From Galaxea fascicularis (lineage: Eukaryota; Cnidaria; Anthozoa; Scleractinia; Euphylliidae), in contig OX419343.1 in assembly GCA_948470475.1 (NCBI GenBank), positions 8,380,568-8,444,567 of the forward strand: a stretch of DNA of 64,000 nt, read 5' to 3'. The notes beneath the pieces were generated by a model, which worked only from the letters and a program-made list of their open reading frames with translations, made no database searches and had not been told where the DNA came from. The translations under genes were made by a program, and so were the position numbers. Below are positions 23,522 to 36,609 of this stretch, piece after piece (position 1 is the stretch's first letter; the number at the start of each line of letters is the position of its first letter).

Positions 23522-23668
23522 CTTAGGGCTGGTTCACACTTTGACATAAGCATAAGCATAAGAAAAATACATGTGTGAACTGGGGTTATATAAGCATAAG
23601 CATAAGCATAAACACAAGGAATGGAAGTTTTTCCATTCCTTGTGCTTAAAGTGTGAACCAGCCCTAAG
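23522..23668. mobile_element. Palindromic MITE with (CATAAG)n arrays, copy 2 (internally shortened)
   Basis: It has the same terminal repeats (CTTAGGGCTGGTTCACACTT and its complement) and the same central hairpin as the neighbour, one base away, but the right-hand hexamer array is deleted, leaving 147 bp. Confidence 0.75.
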
Positions 23669-25340
23669 GGTGCCACTCTGATCCTCATGGTGGTGGATAG
23701 CTTTGCGTGACAGAGAGACAGCAAAGATGAAAAGATAAAAATTTATGTTAAATTGCTTAGGAACGTTTGTTCAGCGAATAAAAACATTAAATTCAGTTAA
23801 TAATGCGGGCACATTGTCTTAATTTTAAGAGGTTTATCTTGGACAGTTGGTAAAAACAGCAGCTGAATTTTTACAGGTCAGCATGTCACTGCCCTTGTCA
23901 TATACTGGAAGACTATTTACAGTATAATCCAATCAGACGTGCTCAAGAACACATTCTCTGAAAGACAAACGAGTCGAAATGGTTCCAAACGGGTTCAGTT
24001 CTCAGATAATTGATTCACTTTAAATAGAATCAGGGAGGTTAAACAGTCATTGCCTCTTCTACAAATTTTTCGGCAAGAGACGCCGAAAGCTCTCAGTAAT
24101 ACCACACACAGAGACTCATTCACTCCATTTTCTTGCTCGCCTAAGTGTTTCCGATCGTAGAGAGTACGCGTTCAAGAACCAACGCTAAACGATGGACTGG
24201 TCCAACTTACAAACAAGATTCAAAATAATGATCGGTTGTCAATGATAGATTTATTCTTTAATTTTTTTCAATTTATCAATTTAATATTTTCATTCTAAAA
24301 TCTTCAATTACATTTATTTCAGTATGAACCCCAATCAATCGGTTCAACTATTCCAGCTTTCCTTTCAATCTGGAAAGCCCATCTGGTACAATAGTAAGCA
24401 GGCATATCTCCTTTTACCTCTGTTTTTTTGGTACAAAGGAGAGGCAGAAAGAGCATTTGTGCTTAACCGAGAACAAGTAGTCGAGGAAATTAAAAACAGT
24501 TGGTGATTAATAAGGGTGCTTTTAATCTATTATGCTTGGTCAGTCCCAGCTTATAGCAAAACATGCGAATGAAGGCAGTTCTCACTTTCTCTTAGCCTGC
24601 GTAGCAAGTAGTACCGTGGTTTTTTCTGCGCTCGACAGCCGATTTCCGAATTTCAGTTGCCCGAGAGAGTTTAACATCTACATCTAATCATTATTGAGTC
24701 GGTAAAATTCTCGGAAGATATCACACCAACTCTATCAAGATACTAACAATACTCTCAAAGAAATAATCACCCTCGCTTCCAGAGCTTCCCATCTAATTGA
24801 GATGCCCCAGGACGAAGTTGAGAAATCATATCTCAGTTTTTTTTTAGAATTGTTAATTGAGAAAGAAGCCAAACCGTGAAAATAATATTCCTTATTAAAA
24901 GGCGTCTCTCTCTGATTATGGCTCCTGGTTTATTCTTGTTCACAAAGACAAACATTCAGTGCAGTTCAAGGTTTACTAGGTGAGTAAAAACTGCTTCACT
25001 TTATATATTTATCTGCACAGTCTTGCGGCGCGTATTGGATTTAGCGACTGTCGAAGCCGCGACCCGAGCGAAACGCGGGCAATCGTTTTGTTTTTCAATT
25101 TACATAATTTACTTCCCTCGCACAGGAGGGGCCTAGGGAGAGTAGAACCACTGCTTGCAGCCTAAATACTATGCGGCGTTAAGCGGCGTTTAACTCAAAT
25201 TCAACACACTCCAGGTGTTGACCTGGCACGATAAATAACAAAACAAAAAATACGTAGCTTTTGGTTTGTAAAAATAGAAAGGACAGTGAAACACATTGCA
25301 TTTATCTGTTATCAATAAATTCTTAAAAATAATTTAATAA

Positions 25341-25347
25341 ATTTATT
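25341..25347 (-). promoter_or_regulatory. Candidate DNAJC1 poly(A) signal
   Basis: The minus strand has AATAAA here, about 20 bases after the DNAJC1 stop codon. That is short for a 3' UTR; further A+T-rich sites follow downstream. Confidence 0.3.
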
Positions 25348-25364
25348 TCATACATTCCAGTCTG

Positions 25365-25436
25365 TTATTGCTGCCCAGCCTGCTTCTTCTTTCGTACGCA
25401 TTCCACGAGAAATTTGTACCGCAAAATGCACTCCTC
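25365..25436 (-). CDS. DNAJC1: DNAJC1 exon 11 (C-terminus)
   Basis: It encodes EECILRYKFLVECVRKKKQ then AGQQ and TAA. The strong acceptor is TTTGCTCGTAG. It closes SANT 2, as in the vertebrate DCIARYK-LVELVQKKKQ ending. Confidence 0.9.
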   Translation of the reverse strand, partial: EECILRYKFLVECVRKKKQAGQQ

Positions 25437-28400
25437 CTACGAGCAAACGCAAAGCAAAGGTGAGCAATCACTGAGCAACGGGTTTGGGGAGCAAGACGAT
25501 ATCATAAAGAAATAATCGATACTATGGTTGCCCAAAAGTTCCAAAAAGGATCGATACTTTCGCGCGGGACCGGACATTCCATGATGCAGACCTGAACGAT
25601 AGGTTGACGATACGACATCGAGAAAGCCGTTGAACATCCTGTACGTGTTGCCTCGATTAGAGCAACAAATGTCGTGCAACTGAAGATGAAGAATCACACC
25701 GAACGTCACAGACGTACAACCAAACAAGACTCGACGTTTGACAACGAAAACAGTGCTTATCGACGGGAACGAGTTTCAGCTGAATCTTTGATGTATTTAT
25801 GATGTTAAGATTTTGTTCTCGTTTCTTTTTTGTTTTGTTTTGTTTAGTTATTATTATTTTTTTTTTTTGCATGTCAATTTCTTTGCCTGTTCCATAGGGG
25901 GGTGTGCTTGGTAACCTGGCCGTTGAGTTGAACCGAGGCTGTAGTTTGTTTTGTTCAGTTTGAAACTATTCACTATTCTTCAAATGTCAGGCGCCTTTTT
26001 GTTTTTTGCCAACAAGTTTACATTTACCCGTTAGAAGGATTTAAGTGTCCAAAGTCAATTCCACCCTCACCTCAATTCACAGGTCCGTGGTCACCATATA
26101 CACACCACTGTAAAATGCGCAACCCTTCAGATTCGAGAAATGCCATTTTCAAGAAATATCCGATGTAACAAGTCCAAAATCCTTTTCCAGTATGTGTACC
26201 TCATAGCAAAAAACACTAAATTTTCTTTCCTCCCCCTCCCACTTCATGCTCATCGCCATTTTTTTCTTTTTTCTTTTTTTTTTTTCGGACACTGCAATTC
26301 CTGGGAAAAGGTTTAGGAGGCACAACCAACATTGATTTGTGGAAGCGGGCTTTGAAACTCAGTTAGCGACTGTTGGCATGTAGAAAGGGTAGAAAGGCTT
26401 TCAAGCTCAATTTTCTCAAATGTTTTATTACCCAAGACTGAAGCTTGTATGAAGGCCTTTTTTCTCCCTTGCAAACAGTGCATTTGAAACTGAAACTATA
26501 CTGTCGCACTGATTTACCTTGGTTTTTCCAGGCACTGCCTGTGCTATGCAGGTCCATCTGTTCGGCACTGTCTTGGGAAACTGTTGTAGAGCTAGTTCGA
26601 GCTGCTTCTGTTGATTCTGACTCCAGGCAGTGGTGTTCTGATCACTGATACCCACCCCACCCTCGCTACTACTCTCTGATGTCTTCTCCCTTTCCTCGCT
26701 AGCCGCTGACACTGCAGCTGCTTGACTCGCAGGCTTGTCTAAGTTGTTCTTCGCTGTGATTTTGGGCTTGGCTGTCCTACTGTGATTTTGAATTGTGTTA
26801 CTCCCAAAGTTGTAGCGTTCATCGGCTTGATTCAAACATTCGTCGCTGACTATCGCTTTCTTTTTGTTCATTACTAACGAGTTCAAGTCGCCAGTTCCTT
26901 TTAATGCAACAAAACACAAGCAACTAAGCACTTCAGAGTGAAAAGAGCTTTTCTAAGCAGATTACCGAAACGAACACCTGGCGGCGCTCGTCACTACCTT
27001 TTTGAAGTGGGGGATGAAAGAAGACGCAGACCGAAAACTATTATCCTGTTAAGTGGTTTTACTATTTGTTTAGTAGTTGTCTTTTGTTGGTAGCTAAGGC
27101 TCATATACATTACAGTGTTGTAATTGTTGTTTGCTCGTTATTTTACCCGGTTTTACATTCTTTATAGCCAGAGGGGAATCCGCACTTCACAACCTTTATG
27201 ATTAACCATAACTACAACAAAATTCTCGAAACGGATTGGCTATCACCCGTAATGATTTCAGACAGAATTGGACTCCACTCAGTCCTGTTGCCAAAACAGC
27301 CCTGTTTGGTTTGCACAACGTAACTGCGACAAGGAAGAAATACTAATCGAAAACATGATGATACACCTAAGGATGGAAGACTGCTCACCTCACCTCACCT
27401 CACCTCTTCGAAATGAATGAATTTACAACGTTTTTCAGCTCAATGAGACAGCTTTCTCCTTTCATTCAAGCTCTAAACAGGGGATTCGTTTGAGGCCGGA
27501 CGCCGGACGTAACGTCAAGTTGTTTGACATGAAATGTCCAGTAGTAACTTCCGATGGTTCACATGAAATAAGTCTGACGCCCGCTTGTTTAATTTATGAA
27601 TCCGGTAGTTTAAAATGTTATCGAAAGCCCTGTGTAGAACAGGCATATCACATTTCTGACTATCCAGACTAAAAAAGGAATATTTGTATATATGCTAGGA
27701 ATACCTGTATTGGAAGAATGCGCGGGACCTCCATAATTCAGTTTTATCTTTCTCATTTGTTTTGTAACCTAAAATGAAAATAGAAAAAGAGAACTGATCG
27801 TACTTCTCACCAAAAAGGACATCCAAGGATCTTAAACGAAAAAAGTGAAGCATCGGGCAGAATTCCTAGACACGTCAATTATTCATGACCAGTGAAGTGG
27901 CGAGTTTGAATGCGACCTCGCTTTGAGATGTCCTGAATTAGAAAGGAATGGGCCAAAACTGACCAGCTTGTCCTCACAAAACTCGATTTTCTAGTTTCCA
28001 GAAGTGCTAACTTCAACTTATGATGTGTTTATGATGGTCCAGTTCTAATACGCGCTCGTAGAGTCCGATTTCAGGAACAGTAGCATGAACAAATAACGTG
28101 CCAGGATTTTGTTTCTTAACTCCGCCCTGAAGAGTTGACGGGCAAAAAGCATTATTCGTTGCGTAGGAAAGCGCGCGTAATCCTCGACCAGTAAGAGCAA
28201 CCCAGTTTTACGCAGATCTACAATTTTGACTGTACTCAGGCAACTGATTGTCCAGATACTCGGAAATTAGCAGCTCAGGCTGAAAAATATCGTGCGTTCT
28301 CGATTTTTTCACAGAAGTCGCACAATCGAGATCAGGACTGTACACAGATTACACACACAAGGTTCAATTTTAAACCCCACTCTTTCCAAAATGATCTTGT

Positions 28401-31400
28401 GTTTGGCTTGGCGTATGGTTAGTAAAGAAAAGCTTGGGCCACTTTCTTAACATCAAAAGTTAGACAAAAACGAATGCGAACTTGCAGTGGCTCTACCAAC
28501 TGGGAGCAGAGCTGGTCATTCTGATTGTTTGTAATAAACCCGTGAGTGACGCTAGAATATATGAGTAGGAATAGATGAAACCGTCATATATTTGAACTGC
28601 GGATTAATGAATGGAGATGTGAGCGTTATTCAGGATTTAGTAAGCCCGTACGCTCACGAAAATTTCTCAGGTTTTCAAATTCAAAGGAACAATCCAATAT
28701 CTTTAAGGGTATGTACTTATCTTTTACGATTGACCGTGGTTAAGATGTCCTTGTAAGCATAGTGACGTGTTGGCGAAAAAAAATACAAAGAAAAATTAAA
28801 GGAAAGCATGGAAGGATCACCAATTTCTCGAATAGACAGTAAAAACATGCCACCAACCTCATCCACTGATCGTCCAATCTCCACGGCTATCTTCTCCCAG
28901 CGGTTCGGTGTTCCCCCAGGGAATTTGATCATAGCACGGGTTAATAGTGATTGGTCATGGTCTGTCCATTCCCCGAACTAAAACAGAACAAAATGCGATA
29001 CGATGAGGGATATCACAAGGCATGAGATTGGATCCCCACATGACATGTTAACCCTTTAATCTCCTTACATTTCCCGCATACTTTGTTTGTTCCATGTAAA
29101 GAGAAATTGAATAAACATCAACTCAAATGATCCCTCGTGATCATTTCCTGTATTCTCATGCCCTGTATGACTGACGAGCTAGTGATATGGTAAGGAGAAG
29201 TTAAATTGTGGTCACTGTTGCGATCTAAATCGACATTTCCTCCAGTACCTTCTCTGTAGCAGAACTCTGATTCTCAGGCTCTGTAGCTACGTTTGTTACA
29301 TTTGTGACAGGGGCGCCTTCCCAGTCGGCATCATCTGTGTCCTCTTGAGGAACAGTCACTCTATGTCGCCTTCTCGGCTTCACTGGCTGATCTAAACAAT
29401 TGAATTGAATTGTAAGGCCAGAGAAAACAAACGAATAAACGAAACTCAGGGGGCCGACTATTCGAATTAGATGAAATTTGGATAAGCATTTACATCTTCA
29501 TCTACATGGTTTCAATACTCGGTAAACTCCTTCTTGACGTATGGTTGTTTATATCTGTGGCCTCATACACCATAAGCCTTTTTTGGGACATCAAGCCAAG
29601 CCGGCCACCAGCTGAACAGAACAAATCAAGATGGTTAACAGGGTTACGCCCCTTGTGATTCTTTAACGTCCCGTAGAATGAATTATGAAGAATTGTGAGA
29701 CGGGACTTATGGTTTATCGTCCTTATCCGAGACGACTAGGAAGTCTAACCATATGCAGACGTCATTACAAAGGAAGCGCTTTCTCGTCAGTCATTTAAAG
29801 GGGCAGTGTCACGCTATTTGAACCGTACTCTAAAAGGCTAAAAAAACGCTTTTGCACCACCGAAAACCAAAAATAGTACTCACGTTTCGCTAACAAGAAC
29901 CATATTAGCGCACAGCAACTATTTTTTCTCATCTGCATCTAAGGATGGCGAGGATGGAAATGGATTGAGTTTGGACACGGTGTATTCCAAACCTCGCCAA
30001 AAATTTCGTATGAGTGGTTTCCTTGTTTAAATTAATTTGAAGTTTTCTTTTTGGTTGGTCAGGAATGTTGTTACTTGTGATTGTAAGTACCAAGTTTCAA
30101 TTCCCAGCCCGTTATGACCGAAAAAACGCAAAGTTGCCGTGACAGTGCCCCTTTAAAGACCCTGACTGTTGCTCCGGCCGGGGTTTGAACCCACGACCTC
30201 CATTTAATCCGCCTACGACAAACCGAACCACGATCTTTTGCTCTGGTTCGAGAAGAAGGTACCTTCCTAACGACTGTAAGTAGCCTGCAAGGAAGCTCTC
30301 TCTTGGGATCAGAATTTGGTTTTATCAACAGAGTTGATACTGAATGGAAATTGACCACCGTACAGGGATTCTAAAAGTTGTATGGTGGTCAATTTACATG
30401 ATCAACTCCGTTGGTAAAACAAAATTCTTATGTACGACTTATGTAGGCCTGTCCACTTTTACTCTGACAATGGCAAAAAAACATTTAAAAAGATCTGATT
30501 TTATCTTTATTTAACATTATTAAACACAAAAGCAAACTTTGGGAATTAAAATGCCAACAGATTTCATCAACAGACTTCCTGTACGAAAGCTCACTCACAT
30601 CTCCAGGACATTTTATTATCCTCGTACATTATTGAATAACATTAGCGCTTGGAATTTTTAAGAATACTCGAGAAGTGCAAGAAGCACTCGTCTGCGGCTT
30701 GTCCTTCTCTGTGCACTTCTCTCGTGTTCTTAATGAAAAATTCAATGCACTCGGCACGTTCGTTTGTTTATGTGAACCATCACTCGGTGTTTACAACGAA
30801 AAACGTCATAGGAACGACACGCCAAAGCAGCCCGCTTCCGTTTTGTTTGGTGATACAACATCAGTTGCCCCGTCAACATACATCTTTGACAACAAATCTG
30901 AACAAACCTTCCGTTTCCTCGTCACCATCATCGTCCTCTTCGTCTTCCTCGATCTTTTCTTTTCTCCTTTCTCTCCAGTATTCCATCAAAGCTTCATATC
31001 GTTCTGGCAGCGATTTACAAAATCCAACCAACATCTTGGCCATCTTGAACGGTAGCAGATCGAAAAACGTGGGCTTGGAAACGCCTACCTCTTGAACTGT
31101 GTGATGAATCAAAGGAGAGCTTATTACAGCCAATAACGTAATTAAATGACCTCAAATGTAACCGTAACGCCAAAGAAAAGCGACGACTCCAACTAACAGT
31201 GACGCGAGACCGACGCACAGAATCCCGAAAAGCGACTACAGCAACTAATCATTAAATGGAGCATAAATTAAAAAGGACGATCGCATAATTATGCAAACTA
31301 TGTAAACGGAATACTATTGGTGGCCGTGACCCGAGACCAACGCACAGAATCCCGAAAAACGACGACAACAACTAATAATTAAATGGAGCATAAATTTAAA

Positions 31401-34400
31401 AGCACGATCGCATAATTACCATGCATGCGAACTATGAAAACGGATTAGTCTTAGCGGCGCACAGAATTCCCCGCCCATACGAAACTTACTTTGGATGATA
31501 CGTCACGGATACGGTGTTATGCGCTAAAACGTTTCCAAACGAGCGCACATTCTGCGTTTTCCGAGAAAATCTCTTCTTTTTATTCTGCAGTATTTTGCAG
31601 GAAACTGGAACAGCCCAAAAGAACGGGCCCAAGGTTTGCAGTTTGTTGTTATAGTTGTTTGTTTTTTCAAAGAATTTGTTTTCAGTTTCTCACCCAACAT
31701 GTCAGCTAAATCAGGAATGTCTTCATCATTCAGTTTGGACTTCAGCTTATTTTTATTTCTCTTCTTGTCTTCTCGTTTCTTCTTGGAAAACAAGAGTTCT
31801 TCCTGCAAAGTAGAAAAGGCGAACAAAACAACGGTTTGATAATTAACGAGTACCAAGTATTTCAAGGTGTGTAATTATGTACATGTACGAGTGTCGGGTT
31901 ATTTGAAAGGGAGGGAGGAGGGAGAGAGGTGTAAGAGGATAGACAGAAAATGGCTATGGGAGGGGAGGAGGGGAAATAGTGTTGGATGAGATGAGAGAGA
32001 CGAGAGAGGGCGGTGACGGGAATTGTGGTAGCGGGAAAGAAAGTAGGAATTCTGCTCAGGATATCTCAAGGGAAGGCTATTTTAAACGCCAAATTCTATC
32101 AGTGGAGTCCTAAATAAGAAGAAAAGCTGAGAGGTAAGTTAAGAAGCGTACGGTGTAATTCTGCCAGATAAAATCAGTGCGTGTGGGCAATAAGAAACCT
32201 TCATTTACTTTTCATCCCCAAGTGACTGGGATGTAGATTCTCCTTAAAGCATTATTGTTTGATGGAACAGACACGTTATGAGAATAAAAAAAATGATTAC
32301 CACACGGAAAAAGTCGAGATGACTGTGTGAACTCTCTCCTGACTAGTATCATAGGAAATATATGATAAACAGTATAGAGAGTTTGTATGTAGATAGTAGG
32401 GTTTAAAGAGTTCGTATCAAAAAAGGGCTTAAATTGCTGCAAAAGGGAGTAAAATGATCATTTGGCTTTAGAATGTTAACTGCTCTACTTTGGACGGCAG
32501 ACTCAGGTAACATTGCTTTGGAAACATGGGTCCGTATGATTTTCCGACCTCAAAGCTAAGTGCATGGATTTTCCTGAAAACTGAAGAAACTGATCTGATG
32601 CATTCTTCACTTATAACATCATTTGTTTGGGTTTTCGAACGATATTTCTTTCATCCTTCATGCACTACTTCAGTCCTCAGATTAAGTTTTTGGCTTAAGT
32701 CATTCACTCGTTTTGAAAATTCAGGCCTTCAAATCACAAAATAAGCATGAACCTACACTTCTGACATGGCAATTAGTCTGTAAGCCAAACGTGGGTAATT
32801 AATTTATTTTTTTCATAGAAATTTGAATTTTAAGGGAAGATCTCCCATTACACACTTTTTGAACTTATGTAGCAGTTGTGAAGTGTTAGTTGTTTGTTGA
32901 TGTTTCTCCCCATTGTTTCTTGATTAAAAGGTTTATAGTCCAAGGTTATTCAGTGTTCAGTCCACGCATAACTAACAGGTGTTGAATAGGTTTTTGAGTA
33001 GTTATCGTCTAGTTTGCGTTTTTACCAAACTTAAGTGTCGTTCCTACTTTTTGAACTTATGTAGCTGTTGTGAAGTGTTAGTTGTTTGTTGATGTTTCTC
33101 CCCATTGTTTCTTGATTAAAAGGTTTATAGTCCAAGATTATTCAGTGTTCAGTCCACGCATAACTAACAGGTGTTGAATAGGTTTTTGAGTAGTTATCGT
33201 CTAGTTTGCGGATTTACCAAACTTAAGTGTCGTTCCTACGATTAGGCTCGTTTACAACTAACGCTGGCCTAGGGATTTAACTACGCAAGCGTTCCTGTTT
33301 GGATTTATAGTCAGCTGTTACGGTCCTATCATCACTGAGAATTCCATTGACTATGTTCCACTTATCCTTGCCAACCTTGTGGGGTATGTCACCGTTTGCT
33401 GTATTAAACAACTGGTTCTGCGGGATTTAGTCTATACGTAGGGTATTTCTGTGCGCATGTTCGAGCTGTAAAAGCAGAGTTAAGAACGTTAGCGTGGTGA
33501 GAGGATCAGCAGTGTAACCTGTAGAGCAGCAGAAGAACAGTAGCGTGAGCAAGAATGTTTGTTAGTCGTTAACTGAACAGCACGAATATTAAAGGAAGAT
33601 AATTATCAGAGTCTTGGTACCTTTCTTGGTACCTCTCTTGCATCAACGCTCAACATACTTGGTGGAGAATTGAATCTAATTGTAAGTGGAACTTCATTCT
33701 TCTGACTTTGCATGCCTTCCCGTTGCGAGCTTTGCTATTCTGTATCCATTAGTCGTCGCAATGCACAGTGTTAGTTACTGATCACAGATAATTTAGTTTT
33801 TGGTAGCGTTTTACGTGTTCTACTCTATATGGGTCAGTGCTAACGACGGATTTTGTCAGTTTGCGGCTTTGCGGCATTTCTTGTAGAAGAAGAGAGACTT
33901 TGAGGCTAGGAAGCCTTATTTGGTCTTGGGTTCACTTGTTGAGTCGTAATCCTGATTACGCGGCAGAAAACACGAGACCTGGCTGCGAGTGGCCGAGTGG
34001 CCAGTCCCACCGCCGACCATTTCAAAGTCAAAAACACCTTTGTTTCACTCTTTTTTTAGGACGCGTAATTCTCCTCAGGCCGAAGCTCGTGAACAAGCGT
34101 TAAATTTAATTCCAACGCCCAGTGAGGGTTCTCTAAGTTCTTGGTGTGACAGACATATGACTAAGAAGTTATTTATGAGGCCATGCAACCCAGAGGATAT
34201 CACTCTGACCGTGAACAGGGTTCGAATGTAAATCCCTCCGAACACATTTCTGACTCATCTTCGGACACTCTTCAGTAATTGAATAATTATCATTTTTCTC
34301 ATTTTAGCATCTAATGCAGATACTCATACACCAACCTACCAATTCAAATTTCTTTTCCAAGTATATTGACCAAGCCACAATATAGTGACCTATGGTTAAT

Positions 34401-36576
34401 ATGAGGAAGATGAGCAGAATGAACTCTACCAGTCCCATCTTACGCACTCGACGGTAATAAAACACTGGCTGACGCCAGTCAGGTAGTCCATCGCGTAAAA
34501 TGCCATCATATCTATGGAACGCAAATACAAATTAATGGTAAGCACAAATATCCGTTTCATCCGTTTCATGAATTCACTGTCATGAATCTATGGCAAACAA
34601 AAAGGATTGAGTTTCAACACAGTTTAGAATGAACTCTACCCTGAGTAGGGGAGGGGAAATCGCCCTGAGTAGGGGGGGAGGGGAAATCGCCCTGAGTAGG
34701 GGGGGGAATCGCCCTGAGAAGGGGAGGGGAAATCGCCCTGAGTAGGAGGGGGGAATCGCCCTGAGTAGGGGGGGTAAATCGCCCTGAGAAGGGGAGGGGA
34801 AATCAGAATAAATGCAGAAAGGTTGTGTACTAACATCATTAAAACAGTGGAACCTCTCCATAATGGCCACCTTGGGGACAGAGGAAAGCTGGCCTTTGAA
34901 GAGAGGTGGCCGTTATGGGGAGATAGCGGTGTAATAAGGCAATTGTTTTTTGGGGGGGAGGGGGAAGGTGGAAGACATTATATTGTAGCATATAAATACG
35001 TAACACAATCAAAATACATCTTAATAAAACAGAAACCTTAATGTTCAGAAAAAAAAGGTTAATGGACCGAAATAAAACTAAGTACACCATTTTGCACCAG
35101 CTTCATCTTACGCCACAGTGATGTCTTCCTTGCTTATATCAGGCACCTCTAGAAACTTATTTCTGACCTCATTCCTTCAGTCAATATGACCTTTTATAAT
35201 GCAAATGGGGGTTTTGCATACACTATCATTGATCAACTGGCCATTGTCAAGAGGTCACTGTGGCAGTTGGGACGTGCTTTAATGGCCACTGCCATTGTGG
35301 AGTGGTGGCCATTGCAGCTCAAGAGGTTAAAATAATAGTGAATGTATGGACCGTCAAATATATAAATATGGCCATTATACAGGGGTGGCCATTAGTGGAG
35401 GTTTATGGTCATCTTGGACAACTGCACAGTTGTTTATTTGGGTGGTACCCAGTACAAATCAATATGAATATAAACAAGAGGCAACAGGTAGACAATACTT
35501 GGGCCCATTGCTTTGAATGTAATTCAGTCAATCATAATTCAATAATTGAATTAATTCAAATACTTTGAGTTGAAGAGTGTTGCAGGGGCCTTAAGTATTA
35601 CAGCTGTAAAGCGACTAGCATGTTCAAGTAGTTTTCCCTTTGAGACTCCTGTATCTTCAGGGCTCAAAATCAAGCCAGCTTAGAAATACCCTGGAAATTG
35701 TGACACTGAGACCAAAAAACAAATATAAAGCTACATGCAGATGAACCCTGGTGAAAATCCTCACAGGATCTTCAAGGATCTTTGAAGATCTTCAAAGACC
35801 TGCCAAGGATCCTCAAAGATAAAGATCTTTTAAGGATCCTGTGAGGAACCTTGAAAGATCTTCAAAGATCCTGCATCTGCAAGATCTTGTGTTTCTATCT
35901 ATAAAGATCCTTGAGGAATTGATAAGGATCTTGGAAGGATCTTACAAAGATCCTGGCTAAGATTCCGGCAAAGATCTTTGCAAGGATCCTTGACGATCCT
36001 CAAGGATTTTATGAGGATCTTTGAAGAATCCTAAAAAGATCCTTTAAAAGATCCTGCAAAGATCTTTGCTAGGATCTTCAAGGATTTAATGAGGATCTTT
36101 CAAGAATCTTGCAAAGATCCTTTAAAAGATCTTGCAAAGATCTTTGCAAGGATCCTTGACGATCCTCAAGGATTTTATGAGGATCTTTGAAGAATCCTAA
36201 AAAGATCCTTTAAAAGATCCTGCAAAGATCTTTGCTAGGATCTTCAAGGATTTAATGAGGATCTTTCAAGAATCTTGCAAAGATCCTTTAAAAGATCTTG
36301 CAAAGATCTTAGGTAGGATCCTTGACGATCCTCAAGGATTTTATGAGGATCTTTGAAGAATCCTAGAAAGATCCTTTAAAAGATCTTGCAAAGATCTTTG
36401 CTAGGATCTTCAAGGATTTAATGAGGATCTTCTAAGAATCTTGCAAAGATCCTTTAAAAGATCTTTGGCAGGATCCTTCAGATTCCTCAAGGATTTCATG
36501 GGGATCTTTGAAGAATCCTAAAAAGACCTTTTATAAGATCTTTGCCAATATGATAAGCCCCCTCCCCCCCCCCCCC

Positions 36577-36609
<33 letters not shown>

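Larger units (their letters stand above)
22581..25364. other. Intergenic region between the Grl-like gene and the DNAJC1 3' end
   Basis: It holds a dispersed repeat (22881-23098), two palindromic hexamer-rich MITEs (23270-23668) and A+T-rich sequence. A 60-codon ORF at 24324-24506 has no recognisable domain. Sequence near 24594-24660 (AGCCTGCGTAGCAAG) looks like one end of the MITE family present whole at 62638-62852. Confidence 0.45.

Noticed and set aside
30649..31095. 148- and 126-codon plus-strand ORFs rich in Ser and Phe
   Set aside because: They are antisense shadows of DNAJC1 exon 6, whose acidic run (GAA/GAC codons) reads as Ser/Phe on the other strand.
31524..31693. Continuation of DNAJC1 exon 5 frame past the donor
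   Set aside because: The gtgaga donor at 31693 restores phase with exon 6; the read-through has no family similarity.
34630..34806. Regularly spaced repeats that might suggest a CRISPR array
   Set aside because: Units are contiguous G-rich minisatellite copies without unique spacers, inside a eukaryotic intron.
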